5,588 bases of DNA from CAZEZY01 sp964516635 (GTDB lineage Bacteria > Pseudomonadota > Gammaproteobacteria > Burkholderiales > Burkholderiaceae_C): NCBI GenBank assembly GCA_964516635.1, contig CAZEZY010000143.1, forward strand, positions 1-5,588, read 5' to 3'. The notes beneath the pieces are model-generated. The model was not told the DNA's origin and made no database searches. It was given only the letters and a program-made list of their open reading frames with translations. Positions 1 to 5,588 of this stretch are shown here, one piece after another (position 1 is the first letter of the stretch; each line of letters opens with the position of its first letter). The position numbers were made by a program, and so were the translations under genes.

Positions 1-262
1 TGCTGGGCGCGGGCTTGAGCACGACCTGGTACTGGTAGTAGTGCTGCAGACGGTTGGGGTTCTGGCCATAGCGGCCGTCCTTGGGCCGACGACTGGGTTG
101 CACGTAGGCGGCCTTCCAGGGTTCCGGGCCAATGGCGCGCAGAAACGTGGCGGTGTGGCTGGTGCCGGCGCCTACTTCCATGTCGTAGGGCTGCAGCAGG
201 GCACAGCCCTGGGCATCCCAGTAGGCCTGGAGCTTGAGGATGATTTGTTGGAAGGTCAGCAT
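1..262 (-). CDS. glyQ: Glycine--tRNA ligase alpha subunit, N-terminal part (cut by the left window edge)
   Basis: This is the catalytic alpha subunit of the bacterial alpha2/beta2 glycyl-tRNA synthetase, which joins glycine to tRNA-Gly in the cytoplasm. About 87 codons are present; the rest lies beyond the left edge. The visible protein starts MLTFQQIILKLQAYW and carries the family blocks QPYDMEVGAGTSH (about residues 24-36), GPEPWKAAYVQPSRRP (45-60) and DGRYGQNPNRLQHYYQ (62-77), which closely follow E. coli GlyQ. The ATG at 262-260 is chosen because the family alignment begins there. The E. coli protein has a few extra N-terminal residues. No strong Shine-Dalgarno sequence precedes it. The gene follows lnt by 61 bases in the same direction, matching the corC-lnt-glyQ order of Burkholderiales; glyS would be expected next, outside the window. 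The family assignment is secure. Confidence 0.97.
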   Translation of the reverse strand, partial: MLTFQQIILKLQAYWDAQGCALLQPYDMEVGAGTSHTATFLRAIGPEPWKAAYVQPSRRPKDGRYGQNPNRLQHYYQYQVVLKPAPS

Positions 263-277
263 GGGCTTGGGTCACAT

Positions 278-293
278 TCAGGGCAACCCTTCA
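278..293 (-). repeat. Small AGGG/CCCT dyad upstream of glyQ
   Basis: On the minus strand this reads TGAAGGGTTGCCCTGA. The arms AGGG and CCCT are separated by three bases. It sits in the lnt-glyQ gap, 16 bases before the glyQ start codon. It resembles the dyads at 3460-3475 and 4418-4433. A short stem this close to the start could be an operator half, a weak RNA hairpin, or chance. No T-run follows, so it is not called a terminator. Confidence 0.3.
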
Positions 294-298
294 TTTTA
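293..298 (-). promoter_or_regulatory. Possible -10 box for a glyQ promoter
   Basis: The minus strand reads TAAAAT, five of six matches to the sigma-70 -10 consensus, in an otherwise GC-rich stretch between lnt and glyQ. Transcription starting about seven bases downstream would give a leader of roughly 25 bases. I see no convincing -35 box at the normal distance: the bases there read GATTCA or CGGATT. glyQ may therefore depend mainly on read-through from lnt. This is a weak call based on AT-richness and position. Confidence 0.2.
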
Positions 299-323
299 GT
301 GGCCCTCGACGGTCTGAATCCGG

Positions 324-1880
324 TCAGCGCAGTCGACGCGCATTCAGCACGAGCACCCCCACCGCCATGAGCACCAGCGGCCACAGGCCCCAGCGCCCGG
401 CCCAGCGGGCATACGGGGTGAGTCCTTCGCGCCCCTCCACGGTGGCCTCCAGGACACCGCGCGTGAGGCGTGGGAGTTCGGCCTGCACCCGTCCCAGGTG
501 ATCGATCACGGCCGTGGCCCCGGTGTTGGTGGCACGCACCATGGGCCGCTGCAGCTCCAGCGCGCGCAGGCGCGAGATGTGACGGTGCTGGTCAATGGCC
601 ACCGTGTTGCCAAACCAGGCGATGTTGCTCACATTCACCAGTATCGTGGGAGCGCTGGGGGCATGCCGGAACGAGGCGGCCAGTTCTTCGCCAAACAGAT
701 CCTCGTAACAGACGTTGGGCGCGATCCGCTGACCTGCCCACTCGAAGGGCGGCTGAGGCAGCACACCCCGGTGAAAGTCCCCCAGCGGGATGTTCATCGA
801 TTCGGTAAACCAGCGGAACAGCGGGGGAATGAATTCGCCGAACGGCACCAGGTGATGCTTGTCGTAACGGTAGGTGTCCAGTGCGGGCGTCCAGCCCGCC
901 ACCGAGTTGGTGTAGCCGTCCTGCCAGTTGCCCAGCGGCAAGCCGACCAGCACGGCTGAGCGGCCATCAACCAGCTGCCCTTCCCAATTCGTCCACCACT
1001 CAGGGTCCATGTCCTGCGGCAACAGCGGGATGGCGGTTTCCGGCGCCACCACCAACCCACCGCCGCGCTCGTCGAGCCGCTCCAGGGCAGCTCCCGTCTG
1101 GCTGAGGTACCAGTCCAGCGCCAGTGGCACGCCCACGCCGGGCTCGAATTTCTGGTCCTGGGGAATGTTGCCCTGCAGCAGCGCCACCGGCAGGCTGCCC
1201 GTCGACCGGGTGAATGCGGGCATTTGCAGGGCCAGCCAGCGACCCGCTGACGGCCAGGCCACCGGCACCAGCATCAGCCCCACCAGCACCAGCGTTCGCC
1301 AGGCACGCATCGGCAGCGCGACCACCGCCGCGCCTGCCAGCGCGGCGCTCAGCGCACCCATGCCATAGACACCCACCCACGGGGCCCAGACAGCCAGACT
1401 GTCGACGTGGGCGTAGCCCGAAGCCCCCCAGGGAAAACCGGTCAGCCAGCGGCCTCGCGCCCATTCGGCCAGCAACCACAAGGCCGAGAACACCGCCGCA
1501 AAGCGCCACGGCGAGGCATGTCGCCATCGCCATGCCCAAGCCATGGCAACGGTGGTGTAAAGCGCAAGGAATGCGGCCAGCGCCCAGACCGAAAAAGCCG
1601 CCATGAGCGGTGGCAGCCCGCCATAGACGTGCATCGACACATACAGCCACCAGAAAGTGCCCGCCAACCAGGCCGTGGCAAAACACCAACCCAGCCAGGC
1701 CGCTCGTTGCCACGAAGGGGCGAGGCGACAGATCCAAGCCAGCGCAAACAGGGAGATCCACTGCAGCCAGGGAACGGGGTTGCCTTGCGTCAGACCCAGG
1801 GCACCCACGCTGGAAAAGGGCCAGGCCATGGACAGCGCGTGGGCCAGCCCGGCGACCAGCACCGTCCCGAGACCGGGCAT
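324..1880 (-). CDS. lnt: Apolipoprotein N-acyltransferase
   Basis: Lnt moves an acyl chain from a phospholipid to the N-terminal cysteine of diacylated lipoproteins, the last step of lipoprotein maturation in the inner membrane. From the ATG at 1880 the protein is 518 residues, close to E. coli Lnt (512). About seven hydrophobic segments fill residues 1-212. A nitrilase-like periplasmic domain (about 231-480) follows, then a C-terminal hydrophobic segment (about 497-513) ending in a basic tail. The catalytic triad is visible: Glu281 in VVAPETAIP, Lys341 in YDKHHLVPFGE and Cys391 in NVCYEDLFGE. The SNIAWFG and RATNTGATAVID blocks are also typical. The chosen start shares one base with the corC stop (TGATG), which suggests coupled translation. 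An in-frame ATG at 1916 would add 12 residues but overlap corC by 37 bases, so it is less likely. All key residues are intact. Confidence 0.96.
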   Translation of the reverse strand: MPGLGTVLVAGLAHALSMAWPFSSVGALGLTQGNPVPWLQWISLFALAWICRLAPSWQRAAWLGWCFATAWLAGTFWWLYVSMHVYGGLPPLMAAFSVWALAAFLALYTTVAMAWAWRWRHASPWRFAAVFSALWLLAEWARGRWLTGFPWGASGYAHVDSLAVWAPWVGVYGMGALSAALAGAAVVALPMRAWRTLVLVGLMLVPVAWPSAGRWLALQMPAFTRSTGSLPVALLQGNIPQDQKFEPGVGVPLALDWYLSQTGAALERLDERGGGLVVAPETAIPLLPQDMDPEWWTNWEGQLVDGRSAVLVGLPLGNWQDGYTNSVAGWTPALDTYRYDKHHLVPFGEFIPPLFRWFTESMNIPLGDFHRGVLPQPPFEWAGQRIAPNVCYEDLFGEELAASFRHAPSAPTILVNVSNIAWFGNTVAIDQHRHISRLRALELQRPMVRATNTGATAVIDHLGRVQAELPRLTRGVLEATVEGREGLTPYARWAGRWGLWPLVLMAVGVLVLNARRLR

Positions 1881-2746
1881 CAGGTGACTTCGGGTGCCCG
1901 CGTGACCTTGAACCACGTGACGGCTCCTCCCTTGGTGTGCTGAACCAGGAACCGGAGTCCGCCGAGTTCATGGACTTCACCCCGTTTGGGCACTTGCCCC
2001 ATGTCGTGTGAAACCATGCCGCCGATGGTGTCGAACTCGTCATCGGGGAGGGTGAGCTGGAACCACTCATTGACCCGCTCGATGGGTGTGTCACCCGAAA
2101 CCCGCCAGGAGCCGTCGGCCAGGGTGAAGATGTCGCCCGCGTCTTCGACCTCGTCGAACTCGTCCTCGATTTCACCGACGATTTCTTCCAGCACATCCTC
2201 GATGGTGATGAGGCCGGCGACGCGACCAAACTCGTCAATCACGATGGCCAGGTGGTTGCGGTTGCCCCGGAAATCGCGCAGCAGGTCGTTCAGCCCCTTG
2301 CTTTCGGGCACGAACACGGCAGGCCTCAGCAACGCCCGCAGGTTCAGCTCTGGCGCCCGCTGCAGCTTGAGCAGGTCTTTCGCCAGCAGAATGCCGATGA
2401 TGTTTTCCCGCTCGCCATCAAACACCGGAAAACGGGAGTGCGCCGTTTCGATGACGGTGTTGAGCAATGCCTGGAACGGTGCGTGGATGTCGAGCACATC
2501 CATCCGGGGCGCTGCCACCATGACATCACCGGCCGTCATGTCGGCCATGCGGATCACCCCTTCCAGCATGATGCGGGACTCGGCATTGATGATGTCGTTG
2601 TCTTCCGCATCGGCCAGGGTCTCGATCAACTCGTCCTTGGAGTCGGGCCCGGGATGAATGAATTCGGCGAGCTTCTGAAGGAAACCGCGCTTGTCTTCGT
2701 GCCGCACCGGACGGTGCGGCGACGGACTGGGATAGGGTTCGGCCAC
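1880..2746 (-). CDS. corC: CorC/YbeX family protein with two CBS domains
   Basis: This is a soluble, cytoplasmic CBS-pair protein of the CorC/HlyC/YbeX family. Relatives are annotated as magnesium/cobalt efflux proteins, and E. coli YbeX has also been linked to ribosome function; the exact role is unsettled. The 288-residue protein has a variable, proline- and charge-rich N-terminus (1-20), a helical lead (about 21-65), CBS1 (about 66-131, with SRFPVFDGERENIIGILLAK), CBS2 (about 135-192, with HLAIVIDEFGRVAGLITIED) and a CorC_HlyC domain (about 206-284, with DTIGGMVSHDMGQVPKRGEV). There is no DUF21 membrane domain, so it is the short form. The start is a GTG at 2746-2744; the first residues MAEPYPSPSPH resemble N-termini of betaproteobacterial homologues as I recall them. 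No clear Shine-Dalgarno precedes it. It overlaps lnt by one base, as in the ybeX-lnt pairing of E. coli. Confidence 0.93.
   Translation of the reverse strand: MAEPYPSPSPHRPVRHEDKRGFLQKLAEFIHPGPDSKDELIETLADAEDNDIINAESRIMLEGVIRMADMTAGDVMVAAPRMDVLDIHAPFQALLNTVIETAHSRFPVFDGERENIIGILLAKDLLKLQRAPELNLRALLRPAVFVPESKGLNDLLRDFRGNRNHLAIVIDEFGRVAGLITIEDVLEEIVGEIEDEFDEVEDAGDIFTLADGSWRVSGDTPIERVNEWFQLTLPDDEFDTIGGMVSHDMGQVPKRGEVHELGGLRFLVQHTKGGAVTWFKVTRAPEVT
2701..2720. repeat. Perfect 9-bp GC-rich inverted repeat inside the start of corC
   Basis: The arms GCCGCACCG and CGGTGCGGC are exact reverse complements, separated by two bases. As RNA from corC it could form an eight-pair stem with a four-base loop (GUCC), beginning about 26 bases after the first base of the GTG start. 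It covers codons 9-16, in the variable N-terminal linker (residues SPHRPVRH), so conserved protein sequence probably does not force it. It might slow or regulate corC translation, act as a protein-binding palindrome, or be chance in GC-rich DNA. No T-run follows. Confidence 0.6.
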
Positions 2747-2775
2747 TGGGCAGTCGGCGTAGTTAGGGAAGCCGT

Positions 2776-2805
2776 AGGATACAACAGCCCCGTGAAACCG
2801 CTCAA
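2776..2805 (-). promoter_or_regulatory. Weak candidate sigma-70 promoter for corC-lnt
   Basis: On the minus strand TTGAGC (2805-2800) and TATCCT (2781-2776) are separated by 18 bases, each a partial match to -35 and -10 boxes. The site spans the end of the acetyltransferase gene and the 55-base gap before corC, so it would allow corC-lnt-glyQ to be transcribed independently. The match is imperfect; read-through from upstream is equally possible. Confidence 0.2.
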
Positions 2806-3449
2806 GCGCGAGGGCGTCTTCGAGTCAGGACCTGTCCCCAGCCAGCCAGGCGACGCCACCAGCGCCGCATGCGGTGGTGGCCCAGCTTGAGCAGATACTG
2901 GGAACGGGCCATCTGCTCTTCCAGCATCTCGGTCACGTTCGACTCGAAATCGGCGGGCGGCAATTGCAACTGCGCTTCGCTTTCTGAACCGTCCCGCACC
3001 ACGCTGGCCCCACCCTTTCGCGCGATCGCAATCATCGCCGCGTTCTCGCTCAGGGCATGGATGATCAGCCGCGTCACACCTTCGTTGCGTGCGTGCCGCA
3101 CCGCACGGGCAAACAGCTGCTCGCCATAACCACGGCCTCTTGCATGGCGGGACACACTCACCCCGAACTCGGCCGAATGCTGCCCCACCCCTTCCAACAG
3201 GTAGGCGAGGTGGGCCATGGCAATCAACCGCATGCGCCAGTTGAAGACACCGAAAATCTCGTCGCAATCGAATCGCAACCGCTCGACATAGCGACGGATG
3301 TGGTTGTCGGTGGCGGCATAGCCGAAACGGAGATAGCGGTCATTCTCGTCCAGCGCCAGCAGGTGTCGCAAGATGGCCGGACGATGCTCGTCGCTCAGCG
3401 TGCGGATGGGCGCTCTGCTGTGACGAAGGGGCATGGCAATCTCTGACAT
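2802..3449 (-). CDS. GNAT family N-acetyltransferase with a basic C-terminal tail
   Basis: This is a predicted acetyl-CoA-dependent acetyltransferase of the GNAT superfamily; the substrate cannot be told from sequence. From the ATG at 3449 it has 215 residues. The acetyl-CoA binding motif A appears as VSRHARGRGYGEQLF (about 99-113, core RGRGYG). An N-terminal block ENDRYLRFGY (35-44) recalls the SRYLRF motif of GNAT domains related to the protein acetyltransferase Pat. The GNAT fold should end near residue 165. The remainder (about 169-215) is a helical region followed by an Arg/Trp-rich tail (HHRMRRWWRRLAGW and TRRRPRA). An ATG at 3434 is an alternative start, preceded by AGAGA at better spacing. 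The frame stays open upstream of 3449 into the hydrolase region, but that extension does not look like GNAT. It lies 43 bases after the hydrolase and 55 before corC, all in one direction. Confidence 0.85.
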   Translation of the reverse strand: MSEIAMPLRHSRAPIRTLSDEHRPAILRHLLALDENDRYLRFGYAATDNHIRRYVERLRFDCDEIFGVFNWRMRLIAMAHLAYLLEGVGQHSAEFGVSVSRHARGRGYGEQLFARAVRHARNEGVTRLIIHALSENAAMIAIARKGGASVVRDGSESEAQLQLPPADFESNVTEMLEEQMARSQYLLKLGHHRMRRWWRRLAGWGQVLTRRRPRA

Positions 3450-3459
3450 GGCTGAAATG

Positions 3460-3475
3460 TAAGGGTAAACCCCTA
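3460..3475 (-). repeat. AGGGG/CCCT dyad just before the acetyltransferase gene
   Basis: The minus strand reads TAGGGGTTTACCCTTA, which can form a six-pair stem (one G-U pair) with loop UUUA. It occupies the 43-base gap between hydrolase and acetyltransferase and ends 10 bases before the ATG at 3449. It matches the dyad at 4418-4433 at 13 of 16 positions. It lacks a following T-run, so an operator or a translational hairpin is likelier than a terminator, if it is functional at all. Confidence 0.4.
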
Positions 3476-3492
3476 AACTCTCAAGCCGGTCG

Positions 3493-4380
3493 TCAGAAAA
3501 ATACGACAGCAGGCAGGGCCTTGTCTGCCCGTTCGAGATGCGACAAAACGCTTGCCCACACCACCGGGGCAAACACCATCGAGACGTGGCCTTCCTCCAC
3601 CAGTCGGCAGGTGGCCGCTCCTGGGAGGGTGGTCGATCCAGCCGGAAAGACCACCGCATCGCAATCGGTCGACCACGATTCGAAACACGCCAGGTCCTCT
3701 CGGGTTTCGAGCGCGGCCAGGGAATCCAGCCAGGGCCCACCGGCCACCATCTGGCGACCGTTGTCCGTTCGGCTGAACCGCGCCAGCCACGTTCCCTGGT
3801 GAGGACTTCCCATCGTGATCACTCCACAGACACGGTCGGCCAGCCGCCAGCCTTGCCCGCCATTCTGGCGCGCCCATGCACACCAGGCCCTGGCCACCAA
3901 GCCACCCATGCTGTGGGCAACGATCAGGGGGGGTCGCCCGGTGAGCCGACTCATCCGGTCAACCGCATCGTTCACTGCCTGCACATGGGTGTCGATGCCA
4001 TCAAAAGGGCCGTCCAGCGTCAGGGCCACAAAAGGCCGGCCCTGCGCCAGAAACCGCCTGAGCCATGGCGTCCAGAACGCCCGGTTGCACAGAAACCCGT
4101 GAATCAGCACCACGCCGGTCGGGCCATGCCCGTCTGCCCAGTCGCCACGGATCAGGTCGGGAATGGCCTGTGTCCGAAAGGGCTGCCACCATGCAAACAC
4201 CGGATACGCCCACCGAACCTCTCTGAGCCAGGCACGGAACCAGGACCGCCAGCCCGGGATGCCAGAGCGGGCACGCCGGTGGCCGACCGCGTACGCCAGC
4301 AAGGCGTGAGCCGCCAGGCTGAACCACAGTCCCACCAGGCAGAATGGCCACAGGATGCGCTGCAACCCGGTCACCGTCAT
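3493..4380 (-). CDS. Membrane-anchored alpha/beta hydrolase, lipase/esterase type
   Basis: This is a predicted serine hydrolase acting on an ester, probably a lipid; the true substrate is unknown. The 295-residue protein begins with a hydrophobic stretch (about 9-32, LWPFCLVGLWFSLAAHALLA) that fits a membrane anchor or uncleaved signal. The catalytic domain starts near residue 88 with VVLIHGFLCNRAFW, the HG oxyanion motif. The nucleophile is Ser157 in VAHSMGG, with Ala in place of the first Gly of GxSxG, a variant I know from other lipases. The likely acid is Asp241 (DCDAVVFPAGS) and the likely base His265 (EEGHVSM). MGSPHQGTWLARF (190-202) resembles bacterial triacylglycerol lipases. The ATG at 4380 is chosen because GGAGG lies six bases upstream; a TTG at 4395 would add five residues and lacks that support. 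It is divergent from the fadD-like gene, suggesting but not proving a shared role in lipid use. Confidence 0.87.
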   Translation of the reverse strand: MTVTGLQRILWPFCLVGLWFSLAAHALLAYAVGHRRARSGIPGWRSWFRAWLREVRWAYPVFAWWQPFRTQAIPDLIRGDWADGHGPTGVVLIHGFLCNRAFWTPWLRRFLAQGRPFVALTLDGPFDGIDTHVQAVNDAVDRMSRLTGRPPLIVAHSMGGLVARAWCAWARQNGGQGWRLADRVCGVITMGSPHQGTWLARFSRTDNGRQMVAGGPWLDSLAALETREDLACFESWSTDCDAVVFPAGSTTLPGAATCRLVEEGHVSMVFAPVVWASVLSHLERADKALPAVVFF

Positions 4381-4386
4381 CGAACA

Positions 4387-4391
4387 CCTCC
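4387..4391 (-). promoter_or_regulatory. Shine-Dalgarno sequence of the hydrolase gene
   Basis: The minus strand reads GGAGG followed by six bases and then the ATG at 4380. It is the strongest ribosome binding site in the window and decides the hydrolase start in favour of 4380 over the in-frame TTG at 4395. Confidence 0.8.
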
Positions 4392-4417
4392 ACAACTGTG
4401 CCCCGCGCGACAGTTTC

Positions 4418-4433
4418 TAGGGGCTTGCCCTGA
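4418..4433 (+). repeat. AGGGG/CCCT dyad in the divergent promoter region
   Basis: The plus strand reads TAGGGGCTTGCCCTGA: AGGG and CCCT arms around a five-base centre. It matches the minus-strand dyad at 3460-3475 at 13 of 16 positions, and both are preceded by AGTTT. It lies 38 bases upstream of the hydrolase ATG and 75 bases upstream of the fadD-like ATG, positions where an operator could act on either gene. No regulator can be named from the sequence. Confidence 0.4.
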
Positions 4434-4496
4434 GTCGGCACCAGCGGCCAACCGCCACAATCCTGCCACGCTGACGCGAAACTTGCACAACAAGAC

Positions 4497-4503
4497 AAGA
4501 GAG
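4497..4503 (+). promoter_or_regulatory. Ribosome binding site of the fadD-like gene
   Basis: The purine-rich AAGAGAG ends four bases before the ATG at 4508. It is an imperfect Shine-Dalgarno with short spacing, but it fits the chosen start, where the protein begins with a typical FadD N-terminus. Confidence 0.5.
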
Positions 4504-4507
4504 ACAT

Positions 4508-5588
4508 ATGGAACGAATCTGGCTCAAGAGCTACCCGCCCGGTGTGCCCGCCGAAGTGGATGCGACCCAGTACCGCTCACTCAACGAGCTGTTCGAGGCC
4601 TCCTTCCGCAAGAACGCCCGCGAGCCGGTGACGGTGTGCATGAACGAGTGGATGAGTTATGGCCAGCTCGACCAGCTCAGTCAGGCCCTCGGTGCCTACC
4701 TGCAGTCGCTCGGCCTGCCCACCGGCGCCCGCGTGGCCATCATGCTGCCCAATGTGCCCCAGTTCCCGGTCACGATGTCGGGCGTGCTCCGGGCCGGGTA
4801 CACCTGTGTCAACGTCAACCCGCTGTACACCGCGCGCGAACTGGAGCATCAGCTCAAGGACTCGGGTGCCGAAGCCATCGTCATCCTGGAAAACTTTGCG
4901 CGCACCCTGGAAGACGTGATCGACCGTACCCAGGTCAGGCACGTGGTGGTGGCCAGCATGGGCGACCTGCTGGGGTTCTGGTACGGCCACTGGATCACGT
5001 TTGCGGTGCGCCATCTGGCCAAGATGGTCCCCAGCTTCAAGCTGCCACTCGGTGGGCGGACCATCGTGTCGTTCAAGACGGCGATCCACAAGGGGCAGAA
5101 CCTCCATCTGAAACCCGCCGACGTCAACCATGACTCGATTGCCTTCCTCCAGTACACCGGCGGCACCACGGGTTTGTCCAAGGGGGCCATCCTCACGCAC
5201 GGCAACGTGATCGCGGCCACCCTTCAGGCCGAAGCCTGGTTCACGCCGGCACTGGACAAGCTGGGCGATGTGCGGCGGGCCAACCACATCATGGCGCTGC
5301 CGCTGTACCACATCTTTGCGCTCACCCTCATGCTGCTGGTGATCCGGCATGGTGCGCATGCCACGCTCATCCCCAACCCGCGCGACATTCCCAAGTTCGT
5401 GGAAACGCTCAAGAGCCGGCCCTTCCATTCCCTGCCGGCCGTCAACACCCTCTTCAACGGCCTGTTGAACAACGCGAGATTCCGGCAGCTGGATTTCTCG
5501 GAACTGGTGCTGTCACAGGCTGGCGGCATGGCCGCTTCCGAGGGCACCGCGCGTCAGTGGCAGTCCGTGACCAAGTGCGCCATGATCG
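4508..5588 (+). CDS. fadD: Long-chain fatty acid--CoA ligase (FadD type), cut by the right window edge
   Basis: This AMP-forming ligase activates long-chain fatty acids to acyl-CoA with ATP and CoA, at the inner face of the cytoplasmic membrane, feeding beta-oxidation or lipid synthesis. The first 360 codons of an expected 550-570 are present. The protein starts MERIWLKSYPPGVPAEVD, a typical FadD N-terminus. The ATP/AMP-binding P-loop is YTGGTTGLSKGA at residues 216-227. MALPLYHIFALT (262-273) and the SQAGGMAAS block near residue 336 are further conserved elements of the adenylate-forming family. The A8 and A10 motifs, including the C-terminal catalytic lysine, lie beyond the window, so completeness cannot be judged. 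Close paralogues for medium-chain acids exist, so chain-length preference is uncertain. It is transcribed divergently from the hydrolase. Confidence 0.94.
   Translation, partial: MERIWLKSYPPGVPAEVDATQYRSLNELFEASFRKNAREPVTVCMNEWMSYGQLDQLSQALGAYLQSLGLPTGARVAIMLPNVPQFPVTMSGVLRAGYTCVNVNPLYTARELEHQLKDSGAEAIVILENFARTLEDVIDRTQVRHVVVASMGDLLGFWYGHWITFAVRHLAKMVPSFKLPLGGRTIVSFKTAIHKGQNLHLKPADVNHDSIAFLQYTGGTTGLSKGAILTHGNVIAATLQAEAWFTPALDKLGDVRRANHIMALPLYHIFALTLMLLVIRHGAHATLIPNPRDIPKFVETLKSRPFHSLPAVNTLFNGLLNNARFRQLDFSELVLSQAGGMAASEGTARQWQSVTKCAMI

Larger units (their letters stand above)
4381..4507. promoter_or_regulatory. Divergent intergenic region between the hydrolase and the fadD-like gene
   Basis: These 127 bases separate two genes pointing away from each other, so promoters for both should lie here. 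I could not find a convincing -35/-10 pair on either strand: TTGCCC at 4425-4430 has no -10-like box at the right distance. The region contains the two ribosome binding sites, the dyad at 4418-4433 and a small GCGG/CCGC inverted repeat at 4444-4455. Its role as a promoter region is inferred from gene layout. Confidence 0.6.

Noticed and set aside
301..323. Terminator after lnt
   Set aside because: Only three- to four-pair stems around CGG/CCG are possible and there is no T-run; continued transcription into glyQ is more likely.
1000..2238. Minus-strand open frame of 412 codons across lnt and corC
   Set aside because: It is a frame-shifted shadow of lnt and corC, both of which have intact family motifs in their own frames.
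1986..2657. Plus-strand open frame of 223 codons opposite corC
   Set aside because: It is low-complexity and Ser/Arg-rich, antisense to the conserved CBS domains of corC, with no ribosome binding site or family resemblance.
3460..3475. Intrinsic terminator between the hydrolase and acetyltransferase genes
   Set aside because: The stem is only six pairs with one G-U, and no T-run follows on the minus strand.
3450..3740. N-terminal extension of the acetyltransferase up to 3740
   Set aside because: The added residues overlap the coding part of the hydrolase, look like an antisense-type or shifted translation, and contribute no GNAT feature. The domain begins after the ATG at 3449.
3538..5133. 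Plus-strand open frame of 531 codons spanning the hydrolase antisense strand, the divergent gap and part of fadD
   Set aside because: Its translation is rich in Arg, Pro, Gly and His with no recognisable domain. It runs antisense to a well-supported hydrolase and out of frame with fadD. Long spurious frames are expected in GC-rich DNA.
4577..5428. Minus-strand open frame of 283 codons opposite fadD
   Set aside because: It is the antisense shadow of a clear acyl-CoA ligase; its His/Arg/Gly-rich translation has no known motif.

Overview
The window looks like ordinary chromosome from a GC-rich betaproteobacterium, most probably Burkholderiales and Comamonadaceae-like. This is judged from the codon use, from the protein sequences, and from the gene order corC-lnt-glyQ, which as I recall it is typical of that group. 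No mobile element, tRNA, rRNA, CRISPR array or phage gene is visible. Coding density is high; the longest gap is about 127 bases.

Five genes lie on the minus strand. Read in the direction of transcription (right to left) they are: a membrane-anchored alpha/beta hydrolase of lipase type (4380 to 3493), a GNAT-type acetyltransferase with a basic tail (3449 to 2802), the CBS-domain protein CorC/YbeX (2746 to 1880), apolipoprotein N-acyltransferase Lnt (1880 to 324), and the start of the glycyl-tRNA synthetase alpha subunit GlyQ (262 to the left edge). corC and lnt share one base in a TGATG stop/start overlap, so they are almost certainly co-transcribed and probably translationally coupled. The other minus-strand gaps are 43 to 61 bases, short enough for one long operon, although internal promoters are possible. 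On the plus strand, a long-chain fatty acyl-CoA ligase (FadD type) starts at 4508 and runs off the right edge. It is divergent from the hydrolase.

Functionally the set mixes envelope maintenance (Lnt completes lipoprotein N-acylation), a CorC/YbeX protein linked in other bacteria to metal homeostasis and ribosome function, protein synthesis (GlyQ), and a possible lipid-use pair (a lipase-like hydrolase that could release fatty acids, opposite a ligase that activates them). That pairing is inferred from position only.

I see no clear novel system. The points most worth checking are a GC-rich perfect inverted repeat just inside the corC reading frame; small related AGGG/CCCT dyads in three of the four intergenic gaps; and the arginine/tryptophan-rich tail of the acetyltransferase.
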